Assembly (NCBI GenBank): GCA_037179335.1
Contig: JAKZHN010000022.1
Span: 372,001 to 436,000 of the forward strand
Direction: 5' to 3'
DNA length: 64,000 bases
Origin: Cyclaneusma minus
Lineage: Eukaryota; Ascomycota; Leotiomycetes; Marthamycetales; Marthamycetaceae
The notes below the pieces were generated by a model. That model did not search any database, was not told where the DNA came from, and saw only the letters and a program-made list of their open reading frames with translations. This document shows, piece by piece, positions 30,480 to 41,503 of this stretch (its first letter is position 1; every line of letters begins with the position of its first letter). Position numbers and translations under genes: made by a program.

Positions 30480-31640
30480 AGCTGGAGAGGAACGCTGCCA
30501 CCAGGAGCCCAAATTATAAGGGAATCGAATCCTATATACTAGCCGCTTTTCAGTATTTTATAAATTATCGGACAAAAAGGCCCTTAGCCTGGCTTTATAA
30601 AGGACATAAATTAAAGGCTCATTTTGCCTATTTATATTGCGATTATAATAATATAAAATAAATAATGGTAAAGGGAGGTCCTTTTAGCCAAGATTTGCTA
30701 AAAAGGCTTTAATATCTGGGCTTGAAAAAGGGTCTTTCGCAGCTATTTCTAAAGCATTAAATAGGGTTTAATTATTATTAGGTATTTTAGTAAAATATTT
30801 AAAGCCTTTTAGCATTTTAATATCCCCAAGCCTTTTTTCTTATAATTTTTTAAAATTCTTTTAAACTATTTATTTAAGTATTTTAAATTTTAAATTTATA
30901 TTTGCTATATAATTTATTATAATAACTTTTTCTATATAATATAAATAGGATTTTCCTAACGCTATAGGGTTTTAAAATTTATAAGGGTTTTCCTATAAAT
31001 AGGAGAAATACGCCTTTTAAATACATTAAATCGCCCTTTTAAATAGGGTTTGCCAGCGTTTTTTTCTTATAATATAGCTTTGGGGTAATCCAAGGCCATA
31101 AGCCCAATTATTTTATATATATTTGCGGGAATAAGGGCGGGGTATTTACCTTTATCCAGTCTCTTTCATATTTTTGCTATTTTTAGCCATATTGCCTGGG
31201 CCATTTTATAATTAATAAAGATATGGGCAAGAGTGAGGCCACAATTATGTATTGGATAAAGGCAACGGTTCTCGTTTATCCAGCTCAGCTTATAACCAGT
31301 TTTTACTATTTTGTGGAGCAATCTCCAGAGTAGGTCTTCTGCCTTGGGGATAGAAAACTGATTACTGATTGAAGACCACAACCGCTTAGGGGATGCTGAG
31401 ATCCCTGTACGGGAGCGGTAAGCCTGTAGAGCCTTTTGAGATAGACCAATAACGTTGAATCCTATGAGTTCTCTGCGTCTAAAAATCTGGTAGGCCATTT
31501 TGAAGGTAAGGTATTGCACAGGAATGGACTTCTCTTTGTCATCAATGATGAAATAGAGGTTTCTTTCTTTCAGCTCAGCAAAGGATCCATACGATGCTGT
31601 ACAACAGTTGAATCCTTCGAGAGCAACGCCCATACTCCTT
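30480..31640 (-). mobile_element. AT-rich relic of a LINE-type retrotransposon
   Basis: Composition drops sharply to high AT between about 30500 and 31150, unlike all neighbours. The minus-strand frame 31166-31633 (155 residues) reads like the C-terminal end of a LINE polyprotein: DLLWRLLHKIVKTGYKLSWI, then NRCLYPIHNCGLTLAHIFIN and KMAQAIWLKI. That is the C-x-C...H-x-F...W layout of the zinc-binding segment after reverse transcriptase (zf-RVT type). Downstream in that direction the sequence has many stops and dense TTTA/TATA, which fits RIP. No complete reverse transcriptase or ends remain. It lies between the ADH and Yippee genes; boundaries are approximate. Confidence 0.65.
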
Positions 31641-31905
31641 CGTAAATGGTATTGTGCATCGTCATAACGCGGCGCCCGAGTCTTCAGAAAACATCAGCCA
31701 GATCAGCCCATCTCGCCTTATGCTCCATCCCATCCCATTCCCAAACGCACCCGAATGCCCAGAACGTTGAATGTTTCCTGCCGCCGACTCATTTCCCAGC
31801 ATCCATCCCCTCATCAAAAGCAAAGAAACCGAGCAAAATCCTCAAACTTTCGACCCCAAACACCATCACCGTCCGCATAATGCACTCGAGGACACAGAAA
31901 GTCCT

Positions 31906-32446
31906 CTAAGTAACATTGCACAGCAAATCCGCCTCCAAGATGAACTTGCCCTCCTTGTACTTCTCGTTCTGCTCATACGCCTTGTCGTATTTCCAACCTA
32001 CGACCGCGGCACACTGACAACACATGATGTCGCGTACCACATGTTTGCCCGTTGTCATGTTGCGCTCGGCGGGCTCGCCGGAGGTGATGTTGACGACGGA
32101 GCTGAAGAGGAAGGCTTTGCCGTGCTGGCCGCGGAATTGCTGTGTTTTGAGAGATTGATTAGCTTATCAGTCCAATACTCGGTAGCTCGTGAAGAAGTAT
32201 GTCGTGGGTTTGTGAAGCATTGTGATATTGCGGAGACTGTTGAATACATGTAACGGAGATGTGCTGAAGAGCTGGAGAAGGCTGGGCGGGGAATGGGGAC
32301 GAAGCTGTAAGGAAAGCTTCCAAGGAAAACGAGGAAAAGCAACTTACACGGCTCATGATATCGTCATGGTTGGCAAGATGCGTCTTACAGTGCTTGCAGC
32401 CGTAGATCCGGTCGCTGTTCAGGTACAGATTGTAAGCCAGACCCAT
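31906..32446 (-). CDS. Yippee-family zinc-binding protein
   Basis: Two exons, 32348-32446 and 31906-32139, with a 208-nt intron (GTAAGT...CACAG), give 110 residues, the normal length. The start is fixed by the family opening MGLAYNLYLNSDRIYGCKHC. The frame runs upstream but begins at a non-ATG codon. The zinc-binding pairs are GCKHCKTHLANHDDIMSR in exon 1 and DIMCCQCAAVVGWKYDKAYE in exon 2. The middle FRGQHGKAFLFSSVVNI and the C-terminus KYKEGKFILEADLLC are conserved. Yippee proteins form a compact beta fold related to cereblon and MsrB; the yeast relative is Moh1. Their cellular role in fungi is poorly defined. Confidence 0.92.
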
Positions 32447-34075
32447 GATGGCGGCTCGTTTCCGTCGCTCGCTCAGCAGCTCTTGCTTCTCGGCCTGGTC
32501 TTCGTCACCGCAGTAAGTTCCTATCACGGTGTTCGGGCGAGTGCAGAGATGGTGGCAGAATCAGATGATGCTATTCGGATGTGCGCTTGTCTGTGTGTCT
32601 CTTTGTTGGAGAGGAGGCTGTATTCTGAAGACCTTGTGACGGAGGCAGAGAGGCTGGAAGGGCCTGGGCGGGGCTCGGGCCGTGTGTGTGGATGGTGGAT
32701 GATGAGCTGTTACGTCTTTTGGAGGATGTATTGACGGAGCTTGATGAACTGGCGGACACGGGGCGGCTGAAAGAGTGTTTGTGAGAGGGATATTGGTGGA
32801 TATGAGCGTGGGAAGGATATTAGTAAGAGAGGTATTTGGGCCGGGCAGGCACCTGTCCGGTGTTGTCGGTGTGCTGAGCAGGAAGGAGCTGATGATGCTG
32901 GTGCTGTTATCTTATCGCCGGAATGCTACTCAGGTGGACGGGCCGGGATAATAGCTCCTGACCCTGCTTTCAGAAGAAGTGCTTGAAATGATCCAAGTCT
33001 TTATACTCAGCAGTTTTGGCTGGTTTGCTGGTTGTCATTTAAGATTCTCAACTCGCTGTAAGTTTTTCCTGTGCTTACATATGCTCGTGGAGTACATACA
33101 AAGTTGAACCCTACCGCACTCAAGCTTTCTCACCAACCATGGTTCCCGAGAATCCCGAGCCAAGATTCCAAGGATCTGTCCGACCATCCTCCCGTGCATC
33201 GTCGCACTCCCAACATTGAAACCATCTCAAACTTGTTCTAACGTCTGCAACAATGCATGTCAAAGGAATAATGCTGATCTTCAAGACTCAAGCTAAGGAA
33301 ACACTACTGTCCGACACACTTCTGAAAAAGAATCCAAAAAAAAAACTGGGAGAAATGAAAGGGGCTAAGTGCTAACGAGAAATTCAAGTTGATTGGAGAA
33401 ACAAAATCATCGAGGAAAATTCCAAACGATTGAAAGAAATTTCAAGAGTAATGGGAAAATAACGGAAGAAAATACGAAACTCATGTAGTGGGTCGGGAAT
33501 TCACTGGGTGACTGGACAGCGAGGACGTCGAACGTGGTAAATTTCCCGACGTCAACACTCAGAAGCCAAGAGCTTGAAGGGCCCACGTTTCTTGACCAAA
33601 TACCTGCTCACCTTCCAGGCATCCTCGATTTGCAAATTCCCCACAGCACTCGAGTGCAAGACACGCATTGTGGACCATGGCTATTCACCATTAAAGACCG
33701 AAGTACCTTTTCATTCATTCACTAACCATCCCCCAGAGGCAACCATACTCGGAGACAACCATACTCGGAGACACATTCATCAACGTAACCATCCCCCACC
33801 ATCACCGATACATACAGAGAAAAGCCCAAAAGAAGGTACATCGTAGGGTAGCGCGTAGCAAGCTATTGAACCCAGAAAACCCCCGCTTGTGACTGTTCCA
33901 GGCAGTCGAAAAAGAAACCCCGTGGAACAGACCTCAAGCACCATTATTCGCCGTCCCACAGCGAACCATTCGTCCTTTGAAGGACAATTTGTCCTTTCAA
34001 GTCGTCGTAAAGATCTCATAATACGCGACTCAAAACGCTGTGCTCCAACATCATAGAAGGAAAACAGAAGGCGTT
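32447..34075. other. Intergenic, no supported gene
   Basis: A Ser-rich minus-strand frame (32571-32759) may be leader or an upstream ORF of the Yippee gene. Bases 33320-33480 are A-rich. A 16-bp direct repeat (ACAACCATACTCGGAG type) occurs twice near 33738-33772. No gene is supported. Confidence 0.4.
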
Positions 34076-36052
34076 CTACCACGAGAAAGCCTCCTCGATA
34101 AAATCAATGTTGCTCTTCAGCTGCTTCGCCCTAACCGCCTTCCTCACATCGTCGCTCAGCGCCCCCCCACCACACACCGTAACGCCCATGGCCCCAATCT
34201 GATTCGCAATCTCAGCATCCACAAGCGTATCAATATTAGGGCGTCCGGGGAACAGCTGCACAGTACTCGACGGGCTATGGATCTCCTTAGTCGATCTCGG
34301 TCGGGAAACGAATATCATGATTCGGAGCACATCGCGACGTCCTTCCATGGCGAGAATGGATGTCATCCAGGGTCTGATCCACTCGAGATGTTCGGGGGAT
34401 TGGACAGTCCACACGAGCACGACGCGACGGCAGGCGACGGTGCCGTTTGCGTAGCCGGCGACGAGATCGCGGACGTGTGGGACTTGGTGCGTGATGCCGA
34501 TGCCGCCGGCGAAGAGCATGACGGTGCCGTAGGAATGCATCATGTGCATGCCTCCGTAAGGACCCTCCACCAGGCACTTCGTGATCAACTGGCCACCGGG
34601 GGCTGCGGCAGCTTTCTGATGCAACTTCTTTGTAAAGCCCGTGCGCGCTCTGATCACAAACGAAACGCTGGTTTTGCCTGAAGCCAGGATGTCACCGCGC
34701 TCCAGAGACATCTCTTTGTCGTCGCTGGGCATGCCGGTTTCTTCGCTCCAGGCGACGGAGAAGGGGTGGGAGGTGAAGAGGCCGATGGAGGGCATGTAGA
34801 TGTAGGCGTGTTGGCCGGGCTTGAAGGTCCAGGGACGAGCGAGCTCAACGGTCACGCGGGTGGTGTCGCCAGGGAGTGCTTCGCAGAGGGTTCGGGTGCC
34901 GCCAGCGCCAATGTTGCGGTAGAAGATCTTGAGGAGGCGGGTTGCGCGCTCGGAAGACCAGATACCGACGACACCCATGATGAGCGAGAGTTGGGGCAGG
35001 GTGCCGACTTTGAGGTGCAGCCAGACGCCGATGATGGCTGTGATGACAAGAGCAATGTGTAGGTATTTGAAGGTCTCATAGGCGGCATGTCGAATGACGG
35101 ACGAGGCTTGGATGCTGATGACGAAGAATGCGCAGGTGCCCTGGGATTCTGTGAGTGTAGTTCGTCATGGGTAGGTGGTGGACTTACGATGAAACCATAT
35201 GTGATGAAGGCATCGCCGGTAATCGATTCAGCAACAGCGGACCAGCCTTCCTCATGCACTGTTCCTGCGATGTAGGCGGCAGTGTGGACAATGGCTTCAA
35301 GCACAACGATCCTTCCGAACCATCGGTGGAGTAGGTTGAAGGTATCGAAGGACAAGTGGAGCCAGTTGATGAGTGGGTTGTTTCGTGCAGCCATGATAAA
35401 GAGAGGAATCTATGTAAAGTGTTAGCAACATGGACAACCACGGGAGGGATTGAACACCATATGACCATCTTTCCAGTAACTCTTGACAGGAAAGACCCCT
35501 CGAGTCTCTGGAGTATTCTTGTCAAACAAGAGATGCTTTGGTACTCACCATATTCACAACAGCCATGATACCAGTCCTGTTCCTCAATGCCTTGGACACA
35601 TCGATGAATTCTCCGCTCCAATCGATATCCAAAACACAGAAAGCAACATTGGTCCCAAAGTATCCGCCCAAGAACAACAGCTGGAACCTCGTAGGCAGAG
35701 TTCCCACATTGATAGCCGAGCCCAACATGATCTCCTTGTTGTGTCGAGTACTTCCAATGGGCGCGTAGAGAAAGTGTTTCTTGAACTTCGCCCACCCCAA
35801 CGAGGGATAGAGGAAGTAAGGTTGCTTATCGTCATTGAGGGCCGTAAGATGGCGGATGTACTTGATCGACTCGAGGACGACGCGCCAGGCCAAGAGACCG
35901 ATGGCCAGAGAGCCACAGACGACGAGGATGTAGTTTTCGAAGTTCTGGTTCCACATGATGGCCTCGAGCTGGGCTGCGGTCTCAGGCCCTTCGCCAGCTT
36001 GCGCAGCGCTGGCCATGATGGCAACCGCCAGCAGTGTTGATGATAGACTCAT
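34076..36052 (-). CDS. Ferric reductase (FRE family, flavocytochrome b)
   Basis: Three exons, 35549-36052, 35188-35409 and 34076-35140, with introns of 139 and 47 nt, give 596 residues. The N-terminus MSLSSTLLAVAIMASAAQA is a signal peptide or first membrane anchor. The heme-binding ferric reductase membrane domain includes NLLHRWFGRIVVLEAIVHTAAY and SSVIRHAAYETFKYLHIAL, supplying His pairs. The cytosolic FAD domain has KPGQHAYIYMPSIGLFTSHPFSV (HPFS motif). The NADPH domain has VEGPYGG, LFAGGIGITHQVPHVRDL and the C-terminal VTVCGGGALSDDVRKAV. These enzymes reduce Fe(III) or Cu(II) at the plasma or vacuolar membrane before uptake. The second junction uses the downstream CCCAG, because the nearer CACAG would shift frame. 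Which metal and membrane cannot be told. There is no permease or oxidase gene next door. Confidence 0.92.
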
Positions 36053-38140
36053 GGTAGAGTTGATGAAGCTAGAGGGAAGCTTCGGGTCGTGGAATGACGG
36101 CGAGGTGGAGTGACTAGCACTTTATTTGGTGGAGAAGAAAGGGCGAGCAGCTGTGCAATGGCCGGCAGTGCACAGTCTGTGTTTATAGCAAGAAAGAAGA
36201 GAACGACGCGTCGACGGGTCCTTGCTCAGTCGACAGGTTGGAGATGGTGTGTCGCCTGCGATTCAGTCGAGAAGTGTAGAGAATGGTCGGGGTACCAGCG
36301 ACTGTCAAAGCGAGGGAATGATGGTGAGAAGCCGTGTAAACGACAGCCTGACCTAGGTCTGACGAAAGAAGTAAAAAATGAGCAGCGAGAAGAGATGGTG
36401 ACACGAAAGATATTGCACCAACTGATCTATCTGCTAGAGAATAAAAAACAACTCGCGAGTCGCAGGAAGGTGGCGTTCCTGAGCACATATAAACACTAGT
36501 TGGCTCTGAACACAGCACACCCCCGCCATTATGATATCAATAGCCTGAGAGGCTCCCAGGCGTGTGCCGTTACAAGTCAATAGCGGGTCTTCTCTTCATG
36601 ATCAAGGCTGCTGTGGGTGGAGCAAGGGGGTGCGTGGAGGTTAGCAAGGGACTCGTCAGCCATCTTTGAGCGTCTCTCAGGACACATTGGGCAGTACAGC
36701 CGGTCTCAGCTGGAAGTGCATCTGGGCAGGCTCGCTTAAACTCGATCTCCGATGCCCTGACGGATTCACGGGCACTGGCAGTTCGACATTGCGGTCGATG
36801 ACGAGCAGACGTGGGTCGCGTTTGGCCTGGACAGAGCAGAGATGGCTTGTGGGCAAGTCGAGGCGTTGAGGTTGTTTCTGATGCCAAGATCTGCAACAGG
36901 CCCGGCCGCACTAGTGCACTAGCGTCGTCTCAATGCCGCCAGCGGGACACCAAGCTTTTGCAGGGACTGAGCTTCTTGAAACACCACATGTTCGACGTTG
37001 CATTTGGATACCAGGCACGATAAGGCTGGGTGGAGCCCTCTGTCTGTGGGGGAGCACACGGCCAATCTATGGCCAATCTATCCTCGGACGAATTGTCCTT
37101 CTGGCTAATTACCGGATGCGGCTGCTATATTAATTCCCCCATGATATATCATATATCGACTCTCCTAGAAACTCAAACAAGCTTACAGTGAGTTACCAGG
37201 CCGGTGGAGTTGGCTAGTAACTAGCTTCCCGGCTTCTCGGGCTCTGGGGAAAGGTCTTCAAATAGACCAAGACAGTAAGTCAGTCATACATGGCACTCTC
37301 ACAAGCTGACACGTTCGATTCTCAATAGCAGCATGTACATGATTACATCTATCTGTACAAATACATCATAAGCTACCTCTATCCGCCTGGGTAGGCAAAG
37401 GGCATGCATCCGGGGTATAAAGCAGGATTTCTCAAACGCCCAGCTTCCCCCCAAATTACGCCGCAACCGAGGGACGAGACGGGCGGCAACGACAGTCTGC
37501 GTTTCCGCCCGAACCAATTGACTTTGATGACTTTCCAATCGGAACGCCCTTCTTTCTTCAAGTCTCCAGTCCAGACTCCAGCGCAAGTTTCGTCTGTCAA
37601 AAGCCAGCAATCGTAGCCGATCTCGTGCCCTAGTTTTCCAAACAACAGCTTCAGAGAATGTCACCGCCCCATCCTCAAAGCCTCAGCCTGAGACGTCACA
37701 CGCCTCAATCCCCACAGAAAAGCTCCGTCGGACAACGCCATTGATGCTGCTGGAAAGACAGAAAGAAGTGCCGACGAGATGCGTAAGCCCGTCTTCCGCC
37801 AAGCCGTTTCCAGTGTGTGACGATCCGTGTGTCCAAATATCTCCGATGGCATAACCCAAGAGTTATGTTTGACAGCCGTCGTCTCTTCTTTTGTGCAAGA
37901 CTAAAACTGTTCGGGTTGATCAAACGCTATGATCTGGAATCATGCGCTATGCGAAACTGATCGTGCCTGTGCGATAGTGTGATGTCCGTGAAGAGCTGAG
38001 CCACCAGAACGAAAAGCAAGTGCCGTCTGTGTGTGGCCATTCCGTCAGGTCTGTGTGTGCATGATGCAAGTAAGGCTGACCGCGTGGCTATAATTCTGGC
38101 TGTGCACGCAGAATACCAATAGTGGAATTGCCGTGGTTAT
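36053..38140. other. Intergenic, no supported gene
   Basis: Two overlapping open frames on opposite strands near 37379-37645 and 37404-37616 are the best ORFs. The minus one (GYDCWLLTDETCAGVW...) has a protein-like feel but no family support. GGCCAATCTAT occurs twice in tandem near 37060-37082. Nothing else is recognised. Confidence 0.35.
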
Positions 38141-40805
38141 TTAAAGACCCAATTCGTCTTCACTGTACTCGGGATTAGTAGTGTTGTCGCCAGAGCTTTG
38201 GGTACGGAAACTGAAAGGTCGTTGCTTGTTCTGAACCTCTGGCTTGCTCTCTGGAGTCCGAGACCTGGATAGGATGCCGATGCTTAGTTCATCTTCGTCA
38301 TCGTCAGATCTTTCGTCAAGAATGTCTCTCCTTGATGCTAGTTTCCTTTTCAGTGGGGCGTTTTGGAACGGCTTTTTGCTTTGTTCTAGCCGTTTCCTGT
38401 CGGTCTCGAAGCGCAAGTGACTGCTGACAATGCGACGTTTGGGGTTGCCTGGTCGAGAACGGCAATTAATCGGCGACTCCAGATCGCTGCATGGTCCCTC
38501 CTCATCGCTGTCCAAGGTCATGCTCACATGGCTGGTTGCTTTCGAGGTGTCCCTAAGCAGGAGCTGTGACACCTTACCTCCGTTCCCAATACGACGCGGA
38601 AGTGGGCGAGAAATGTCAAGCGAGTCTTCGTCAGAGGAATCGTCGAATAGTCCTTTGGATCGGAGAAGAGATATTGCCGGTGTCTTGGTGACCCATTCGT
38701 TGATGCCTTCCTCCCAGCGGTAAGCTGAATTGCCACTCTCCCGGGGACTTTGGGCTGCTCGCACTGGCAGACTTTGCTTTCCACGGAACTTCTTTTCGAC
38801 TGCTTCGGCGTAATCCAAGTGTTTTGGGTCTGGCAGCGTGCGTGCAAACGCATGAGCGCTGTCGACAATCACATCGACTATGACCCTGTCTCGTCCCATT
38901 GGATTCTTCAGCTGCAATTCAAGTGTCTCAAGGATTGATAGTAGACCATCAAATGCTCCAGTCGATCCCACCCGTCCACAACACAGAGCAACGGAGCAAA
39001 TGAAATCTGATATCACGTTTGATGGCTGGAGATCTGGACGCTGAGTATCACGGGACCACAAATACTTCAAGACCCGACTAAAAAGAAGCTCGTCAACAGC
39101 GTCCTTTCGCCAGTCGTTTTGCTTCGTAACCAAGAATGCCAGTGCTAGCAGTACTGTCTTCGATGTGTATGATACTGCTGTCAGGAGACCGCATGCAAGT
39201 ATGCAATTTTTGGATACAAGCCGTATCATTGGGCATCTTGCATCAGATGTCCGAGAGAAACGACGGTATTCATGAATCATGGCTATCGTAGTGATGATGG
39301 TCAACACACGCTTCAAAGTTGACTCTAGGCCGTAAAGCTCACAGGTAGAATCTGTAAAGCCTTGAGACGTATGGTCTTCGCGGTTGCACATTACCGTGAT
39401 CGCGGTCGTTCCATACTCGCATACTTCGGGACTCACTTCTTCGCGGGTCAAGTCCTCAAACAAGCCTCTCCAAAGATACTTGAAATCGCGCGATGCAAGC
39501 CACGAAGCATCAAGCCTTCCCTCACCGAAGAAACACGCCAGAAGTCGATACTGATGGATGTGGAGCGGCTGAGCCGGATTCGCAAGATACGAAAATGCGG
39601 CCTTCAATGGTCTCCAAGGTAGTGCACGTTTGGACTCGTCTCGGTGCAAAGTTGCTTGCGACTTCCGGGCTCGGGCTTCGGTTGTGTTTAGCCAGACAGT
39701 CATGAAAATTTCTGCTTCGTCGACGTAGCCCATTCTCGTACACATATCCACCAAAGATTGGCAGTATGAAGGCTCGAGCAGGCCTTGCTCGAAAGCTTCA
39801 CGGACGAGAGACACACCGTGAGCCCTTACAACAGTGCGGAGATGCTTCCATCCACCACTGTGAGAAGTGCCCAGTGACTCAAGGTAAGAGTACGTGTCGT
39901 CAGAGATGTCCGAAAGACCTGCTGAACTTTGTGGGTCTGCAAGAGCGTCCGAACTTGCTGCCGAATACACCTGTCCCTCTCGAATGTATTGCGGTACAGC
40001 CCGTAGGCAAGTCCCCAGCAACGATCGTGCCCCTTTCCCCCTTTTCCGATATGGATCTGGGGAGTCCGGTTCCAGGTCCGTAGCTCTCAGTAGCGCTTTC
40101 AGTGCGCTGACAAGGCCGGTGTGAAGATCATAGCGTGAACTCGACGCCTGTCGAAGCCGGCGCAGTGTTTCCGCAGACTGAAATTGAGCGTCCACATCCC
40201 CAGGGCTAGCAGCAGACTGTGATGGTCCTTCCTGGTTCCCAACAGGGCCTCTGATTCGGCATAGAACTGGAGTCGGAATCGACATTTCGCTGTGAATGAT
40301 GTTGGCCTTTGATTCTTTCAAAGCACGCTTGGCTGTGGCGGCCGCAGTGGTAGTTCTGCTCTTGGAAGAATACGTCCGTTTGACCCGCTTTCGCGCTCTT
40401 TCCCAGTCCTGATCTTCACTCTCGCGTGTCGTCGTCGAATCATTCTCCTTTCCTCGACCGGCGACGTTGCTTGAGCTCTCAGACAGAAGTACAGATACTG
40501 TGGAAGCATCTTTGCGCAAGAGCTGGATTCTCGAAGTCAGTGGCCGAAGAAGGCGGTTGCAACGGGTTTGTGTCCATGCGGTTGACGGCTTGGAGCTAAT
40601 GTCTGTGTTGTAATCACGAGGGACTCGTCTGACAGGAGTGAAGCCTTTCTGGTCATGTGACGGGACGGACGAAGATGGTTTCTGAGGCGAAGTCAGTAAA
40701 AGATGTCTTGAAATTCCGTCGAAGCTAGAAAGCTCGATAAAGTTATGAACTTACTGCTGGAGTTCCCCCGCCGGCCAACTGTAAGACTGAAGGGTTGGAG
40801 AACAT
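38141..40805 (-). CDS. Large hypothetical protein, nuclear-looking
   Basis: Two exons, 40755-40805 (MFSNPSVLQLAGGGTPA) and 38141-40681, with a 73-nt intron (GTAAGT...CTGAC...CTCAG), give 863 residues. The N-terminal 80 residues include RCNRLLRPLTSRIQLLRK. A basic, nuclear-localisation-like stretch ARKRVKRTYSSKSR follows. The central part, about residues 190-650, is helical and globular (LHTGLVSALKALLRATDL, SLVDMCTRMGYVDEAEIFM, YRLLACFFGEGRLDASWL). This looks like a helical-repeat scaffold with mildly PPR/TPR-like helices. The C-terminal 200 residues are disordered, acidic and basic by turns (DSSDEDSLDIS, SDDDEDELSIG) and end in EYSEDELGL. I do not recognise the family. The layout suggests a nuclear scaffold, but this is only an inference. 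CLU1 starts divergently 700 bp away. Confidence 0.75.
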
Positions 40806-41503
40806 GGCGCAGGTGACACCGACGAGTCAGAGATGGAGCGCAAAACGCAAAACATGCATAAGCAATGAAGCAAAGCAAGAATGGATGAGGAAGCAAAAAG
40901 CGATATCAGCTCATGATTAGGATATACAGGTCCCAAAAATGGCGGTACGGGATGCTGTACAGGCTGGATGGATCGAGGGTTGAAGGCGGAGCGTGAAGAT
41001 GATGTTGACAAACAAAAAGGCGCGATCGGTAGCCCAGGCGATAATGAGGCCGTTATGCGACGAGACTCCACGGAAGGCGCATAGTTATTTCTAAATACCA
41101 TCTACCTAAATACACAGAAACATCTCTTTGATTACTTGGACTTTCCTCGGTTATTTGGGTTTCTCTCAATGACTGAGATTTCGTGAGTGCATGTTCAAGC
41201 TGCACTCACCAAGAGGCGTGCGGTCGAGTCTCGTGCGGTCATCCTGAGATAATAAGTCGGAACTCGAGGCCGGTTCTTCCGAAAGCTAAAGCGACAGGGA
41301 TCTGCATTGCCGACTTGCGCTCGATTTTTTTTCCACGAGCTCAAGCTCATCGATCAATCCTACAGGCCCTCTGAACTGCCATTGAGTGTCCGAATCGTCC
41401 CTCTTGTACCATAGTACCCGCTTTACTTCTGCGACGAATCTTTCCCGTCTTCTTCCAGAGTGCCTGAACTGAACGGACCAAAAAACCGACCCACGCATCG
41501 ATC
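40806..41503. promoter_or_regulatory. Divergent intergenic region
   Basis: The 698 bp lie between the starts of the 863-residue gene (minus) and CLU1 (plus). No specific motif was identified. Confidence 0.35.

Noticed and set aside
30480..31640. Intact retrotransposon
   Set aside because: Only the C-terminal tail is readable. There is no reverse transcriptase core, no ends and heavy AT decay.
17948..36052. Secondary-metabolite or iron-uptake gene cluster around the ADH and ferric reductase genes
   Set aside because: No PKS, NRPS, terpene synthase, siderophore or permease gene is adjacent. Neighbours are housekeeping genes.
36570..36911. 113-codon minus-strand frame upstream of the ferric reductase gene
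   Set aside because: No homology-like features. A long GC-rich frame with opposing frames is expected by chance.
37379..37645. 88-codon minus-strand frame
   Set aside because: It has some protein-like composition, but there is an overlapping plus-strand frame, no signal peptide and no family match. Too weak to call.
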